Part shown: positions 59,583 to 64,000 of the stretch, in pieces
Layout: every line of letters begins with the position of its first letter
Position numbering within the stretch: position 1 is the first letter of the stretch
Source of the DNA: Ephydatia muelleri
Taxonomy: Eukaryota > Porifera > Demospongiae > Spongillida > Spongillidae
Length of the DNA stretch: 64,000 nucleotides
Direction of reading: 5' to 3'
NCBI GenBank assembly: GCA_013339895.1
Contig: JABACO010000003.1
Coordinates: 16,098,634 to 16,162,633, forward strand
Position numbers and translations under genes: made by a program
The notes under the pieces: model-generated
What the model saw: the letters and a program-made list of their open reading frames with translations, nothing else
Told to the model about the DNA's origin: nothing
The model's database searches: none

Positions 59583-59852
59583 CCTAATGTCAGCGCATGC
59601 ATGCAGTTAACCTAATGTCAGCCGCATGCAGTTAACCTAATGTCAGCCCATGCCTGCAGTTAACCTAATGTCAGCCCATGCCTGCAGTTAACCTAATGTC
59701 AGCGCATGCATGCAGTTAACCTAATGTCAGCGCATGCAGTTAACCTAATGTCAGCCCATGCCTGCAGTTAACTTAATGTCAGCCCATGCCTGCAGTTAAC
59801 CTAATGTCAGCCCATGCAGTTAACCTAATGTCAGCGCATGCCTGCAGTTAAC
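59583..59852. repeat. 24/28-bp minisatellite, 10 units
   Basis: Units of CCTAATGTCAGCSCATGCMTGCAGTTAA, or a short form lacking MTGC, alternate irregularly (mostly 28 and 24 bp). Each unit includes the hexamers GCATGC or CTGCAG. Confidence 0.95.
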
Positions 59853-59969
59853 CACACCATGCATTTGCCAAACCCAAACGACGTTTCAGCATAGCCATGG
59901 CTTCTCTCAATCTACAACTATAGGACCCGTATCGCAGCAGACAACTCTACCGCTGCATGGAATCTGTGC

Positions 59970-60245
59970 CACTTGGCCCAGCAGCCCCTCTGATGTGGTG
60001 TGCCTCTTGGCCCAGCAGCCCCTCTGATGTTGTGTGCCACTTGGCCCAGCAGCCCCTCTGATGTGGTGTGCCTCTTGGCCCAGCAGCCCCTCTGATGTTG
60101 TGTGCCACTTGGCCCAGCAGCCCCTCTGATGTGGTGTGCCTCTTGGCCCAGCAGCCCCTCTGATGTTGTGTGCCTCTTGGCCCAGCAGCCCCTCTGATGT
60201 GGTGTGCCACTTGGCCCAGCAGCCCCTCTGATGTTGTGTGCCTCT
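59970..60245. repeat. 34-bp minisatellite, 8 units, partly dimeric
   Basis: TTGGCCCAGCAGCCCCTCTGATG repeats every 34 bp. Prefix (CAC/CTC) and suffix (TTGTG/TGGTG) variants alternate so that six consecutive units form 68-bp dimers. Three units equal 102 bp, which creates a long but meaningless minus-strand frame. Confidence 0.95.
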
Positions 60246-60249
60246 TGTT

Positions 60250-61919
60250 CGATATGGGAAGCAACAATGTCTACATCAAGAAGTGGCGGAAGTATATCAC
60301 ATGTGAGGAATGCAGCAGATCAGGCCTTCCAGGGGGGGGGGGGGGGTATCTTTGAGACTCTGTAGTATTGTTTTCCCAGTTTTGGTGTTAGATCTGTTGG
60401 TGCAAGTACGCCTCCTGTTATCTGCCCAGTGATCCAGCATGTAGCTTCTCTCACTTTCATATGGAGAAATGAACGGTCACGAAAGTTGCGGTTTGTAAAT
60501 TTTTGGGTTTCATTCCGCGGTACGTTCCATAGAGAATGTATGGCGTTTTTACAAACTTGATTATTATTTAATTAAATAACGGACCTGCAACTTTTGCTAC
60601 CCACTAATACTACTCTGAATGATGCTCAAATGTAGGCAATTTCAAATTTTGTACCTCGTACCGTCCAAAATTCTGGGACCATTTCCGAAAATATGATATT
60701 CCATAGACTTGTACACAAAATGGAAAATAATCATGCTAATTAAGATATTCCATTAGTTATAACTAATGAACAGAGGGGGTTAGAACTTTTGCCACCCTCT
60801 AAAACTATTCTACAACTATCCAAATAATATAATATATGAAAAAAAGTGAATGTTGTCGTGAAGAATTTGGGGACCATTTAAAAAATAGTAAATCAGTTTT
60901 GGTGCAATAAGGCGCCATTTTAAAATGGCGTTTCTATAGGTTGCCATAGATATTTAGTTAACGTGAGACCTCTAACTTGGACACGCCCATCTAGGGTAAT
61001 TCTGCGAGTCGAGGCAGAGGGCGAGCTGGGCCAGGGGGCGGGGTAGACAGGGGGAAATGAGCGTATAAACATTAACTACAAAAAGCTTCGAGTCTGTGTT
61101 TTCTACACCGAGTAGACTGATCGTTGTCTTGAAATTAGAATGATATTGTAGGCTGCATATACCTCGACCGGCTGCTCAGATATCTACGTACGCTGGCAAC
61201 ACTTAGTATATCAAATTTTTTATGTTAGCGGATCCTATAGGCCTACACGTAGCTGAATCGAGTGTCTGAGAAACAAACCAGCAGCCATTGCATGTGGTTG
61301 GATTTGGGTGTTGCAAACGTGATCACATGTACATGTAAAATGCGACACCTCCAGTTATTAAATTAACCCAACAGCAATTGCAGATCCGAGGTGAGAAACT
61401 TTAAGCGTAGTTGTGTGGTTCCATCCACGTACTCGATATCGATGTGTTGACAGTGTGATTCTGTGATTAGTTAGGTTCGAATCGGATGCAATAATAGTGC
61501 CCTTCACAAAGGGAGCATTTATTAGAAATCATGTATTACGCTGTTGTAGTATAGTTTAGCAGTGGCGTTTCGATCATGTATTGCGAAATACATGTACATA
61601 AAGCGCGCCATATTAATGTTTAATCTCCAGGCTCGCGTCCTAGATGTAGGACGCATAACCATCCTAGATCTAGATGAACATAGAATGCTTTTCCTTATCA
61701 ATTTTGGCCTAAACAGTGGGATTTCTTTTTGAAGCACAGTCGTCATACAATACATTGGATACATGTATGTTTATTTTGATTAGTTGAACTAAATGAAGAT
61801 CTTAGCAGGTCTTCAACACGTCTAGCTACGAACGGATTTCTGTAAAAATGTTTGTCCAATATATCGCATTCTTTTTTTGTAAGCCGAACTTCAAAACGGA
61901 TGTGAGGTCTAGCTTTATT
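60250..61919. other. No gene seen; perfect 18-bp palindrome
   Basis: A G tract occurs at 60331-60344. 60913-60930 (CGCCATTTTAAAATGGCG) is a perfect palindrome. A weak direct repeat links 60590-60660 and 60770-60840 (GAACTTTTGCCACC / CAACTTTTGCTACC). 60990-61060 is GC-rich. No supported frame. Confidence 0.5.
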
Positions 61920-62166
61920 GGGCTATTCCATTATTTAATTATACACCCCTACAGATGACAATAAATGGTGTCTAGGAGGTATAGGGAATATGTCCCAGGG
62001 GGGGGGTCATTTAAATGCCTGTCCTGGGGGGAGGGTGGGTGGGTGGGTGGGGTGGGTTAGAAGTCATAATAGAAGCTTGTCCAGGGGGGAGTGGAACAAC
62101 ATAGAAGCTTGCCAGGGGGGTGGAACAAAATGAAAGCTTGTCCATGAGGGCATTTACAAGTCTGTC

Positions 62167-62218
<52 letters not shown>

Positions 62219-62267
62219 GGGTAGAGTCATAAGAAATGCTTGTCCAGGTGGGTTTATATATATTGTC

Positions 62268-62309
<42 letters not shown>

Positions 62310-62358
62310 ACGTTTGCAATTATTGTCATCTGTAGGGGTGTACGGTTAAGTATAGCCC
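61920..62358. mobile_element. GGGCTAT-ended element with two giant G tracts
   Basis: The left end GGGCTATTCCATTATTTAAT then ATACACCCCTACAGATGACA is inverted at the right (TGTCATCTGTAGGGGTGTAC...ATAGCCC). ATT flanks both sides (61917-61919, 62359-62361), possibly a 3-bp target duplication. The interior is made of diverged repeats of (A)AAGCTTGTCC followed by G runs, including 49 G at 62169-62217 and 39 G at 62270-62308, plus GGGTGGGTGGGTGGG near 62030. No protein is encoded. Confidence 0.8.
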
Positions 62359-63100
62359 ATTACAGAATTCTTGCTAGTAAACATCACATAATACAGTACT
62401 ACAGTTGATTGTTTCAATCAAAATACTATTCAGCAGTAACACATGCCCATCTGCAGATATCATGCGTGAGTAATGCTGTTGAAGATGAATCAAAACTTGT
62501 GTTACATTCTGTTCCCTATGGTATAACACCTACGTCTGTTAAAATCAATATTTGCTTTTCATAAATGACTTAAATACACTATTGACTGCTCTTTTTGGAG
62601 TTTTGCATGCAATCTTAATGTTTTGCCTCTTTGTATGGATTTTCAGTTGTAAATATTGGGCTGATAGGACATACCTATATCACCAATATTTCTTCTTAAT
62701 GTTTCCTTTGCTGCTGGGCATGACGGAACACTTTGCAGTTTCTCATTGAAACGCAAATTTGGCAATGTTAGTTCCAAAGTTATATACCTCGCTCTCCATT
62801 TTACAATTGTAAGAAATCTTTTTAGACATGAATAGTCCAATCAGTTTTGAGCAACTTGACTAAATCAAAACTTAATAAGCTTACGTACACGCTAAGATAA
62901 ATACACTACTGCAGTATTTTTTAATGTGGCCTTGACCCTTTGTCTTACATTTGCCAATACACTGTATATAGTTATATAGTTAAAAATATGCAGCATGTGG
63001 TGATGATATGGATATATACTACTAGTTAGATTATGTGCCTTTGAATCATTGCATGTGTCAGTGTATATGTAAAGGTTTGATACAAGGATGTCCACTGAAT
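62359..63100. other. No gene seen
   Basis: AT-rich sequence 3' of the minus-strand gene copy 2; it may include that copy's 3' flank. No motif-bearing frame. Confidence 0.4.
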
Positions 63101-64000
63101 TCATGTAGTTGAACTCATTTTCCGTTGTTTTCTCGTAGCTCTAATGCCCTCTGACCAGTACTCATCATCCTTCTTAGTGTATGCTCTTCTTTTCCTGCAC
63201 AGGTGTTGTGTAGCACTCATTCTTTGTTCTGTGAGTAGTATCTCCTGTGCAGGGTCCCATTTACTTGAGCTGAAGTAGCTGCACTTTGCTATATCATTTA
63301 GTTTTTCCACTCCTGTTGATATGATATAAGGTTACAAGGGTTACGAAAAGAGCAATATTTCTTCTCTATACAGTTATGTGCATACATATAATTCAAACAT
63401 TACCTTGGCAACTGAACTGCTTTATATTACCATATAAAGCAATCATCTCAGGAACATGGACTGCCATTATGTGCATATATGGAGTGACACTGGCCTTCTG
63501 ATATCCCTGAGATACAGTGGAAAGTGCGATGAAGTTTGCTATCCACTGCTCTGCCTAAATGGGATGAATTATCATATTCTTATTAGTGATGGCATATAAC
63601 TGCAATTACCTTCGCTTTAATCATTTCACTGTTAGGTGTCCAACTTGATATGCATTTATACAGATTGTCAAAGTCCTGAAACATAATACTTTTTAAGTGT
63701 GTACATGTGCAGTTGCCTCTTCATTTTAGTCACTCGATTGACTATAATCTTATGGCTTTATACATGTAGTTAACATAGCACTTAATCCTGCAATAGGAAG
63801 CTTGACTGCTTACTCACCTTCCACAATTGAGCAATGCTTTGGCTACACTCTGAAGGCAGGAACGCAGGAAAATGTGCTGGAAGTAGAGAGAGAATTTTCC
63901 TTTTTTCGGCTCCTCCAAGTGATGTTCAATCTAACTTAGATGGATCATCTCTCTTCTTCCACATCTGGAATGGGACACCACACATCTGGAGTGCTTTTAT
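63101..64000 (-). CDS. Multi-exon transposon-like gene, copy 2 (runs off the window)
   Basis: Four exons with clean GT-AG borders: beyond 64000 to 63818 (AFLPSECSQSIAQLWK; donor AAG|GTGAGT), 63675-63610 (FDNLYKCISSWTPNSEMIKA), 63554-63404 (151 nt; GYQKASVTPYMHIMAVHVPE) and 63312-63101 (VEKLNDIAKCSYFSSSK, LTEQRMSATQHLCRK). Each has a match in copy 1 (23428-25272), with identical 151-nt length for the third. One in-frame TGA lies at the position of a Trp codon in copy 1 (before TSLGG), so this copy may also be dead or may read differently upstream. The first exons lie right of the window. Confidence 0.7.

Noticed and set aside
59947-60267. 106-residue minus-strand frame of repeated GCWAKWHTTSEGLLGQ-type units
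   Set aside because: It is open only because three 34-bp units equal 34 codons; both strands show the same effect and there is no start context or homology.

Overview
This is a eukaryotic, almost certainly metazoan, window. Evidence: many spliced exon pieces with short (about 55-70 nt) GT-AG introns, long dinucleotide microsatellites, a decayed Gly-X-Y collagen segment, and animal-type transposons (hAT with TTF zinc finger, KIAA1586/ZNF862-like hAT, EnSpm/CACTA, reverse transcriptases with a C-terminal nuclease-like domain). The style fits a sponge or cnidarian, with sponge as my guess; no housekeeping gene is present to settle it. I see no intact single-copy host gene, no rRNA and no convincing tRNA gene.

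Layout. 0-5.8 kb: a transposon end, a retroelement-type integrase H2C2 exon, a minus-strand coiled-coil gene candidate, and a spliced EnSpm/CACTA remnant with an intact right end. 6.2-15.7 kb: a broken hAT transposase, an OTU-protease-domain remnant, a reverse-transcriptase tail inside a 1.5 kb element, and a second hAT remnant interrupted by a palindromic MITE. 17.6-20.0 kb: a TTF-type hAT bounded by a near-perfect 8-bp target duplication. 20.6-25.3 kb: CA/TG microsatellites tandemly triplicated together with one exon of a multi-exon, transposon-like gene; a second copy of that gene runs off the right edge on the minus strand (63.1-64.0 kb). 26.5-30.4 kb: minisatellites, a zinc-knuckle remnant, a decayed collagen segment and two MITEs.

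31.9-44.4 kb is the most striking part: a hierarchical tandem array. A 101-bp monomer is grouped into 404-bp tetramers, and runs of 1 to 14 monomers are punctuated by a conserved non-monomer linker. On the minus strand each monomer looks like a 43-nt micro-exon plus a 58-nt mini-intron. Each monomer class also has an inverted repeat at the same place but with a different stem sequence.

44.5-47.7 kb: a nearly full-length, frameshifted reverse-transcriptase element. 47.7-53.7 kb: several MITEs, a roughly 1.15-kb-spaced duplication and poly-G/C tracts. 57.6-59.4 kb: a second reverse-transcriptase element. 59.4-62.4 kb: a palindrome, two minisatellites and a G-tract-rich element. Poly-G/poly-C runs of 24-49 nt recur and often sit just inside the ends of a DNA-transposon family whose termini resemble CAGKGGCGGATCCAGG; two members have exact 5-bp target duplications.

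The window is best read as a transposon graveyard around one unusual exon-intron-like satellite. Function is inferred from motif recognition only; no database search was possible.
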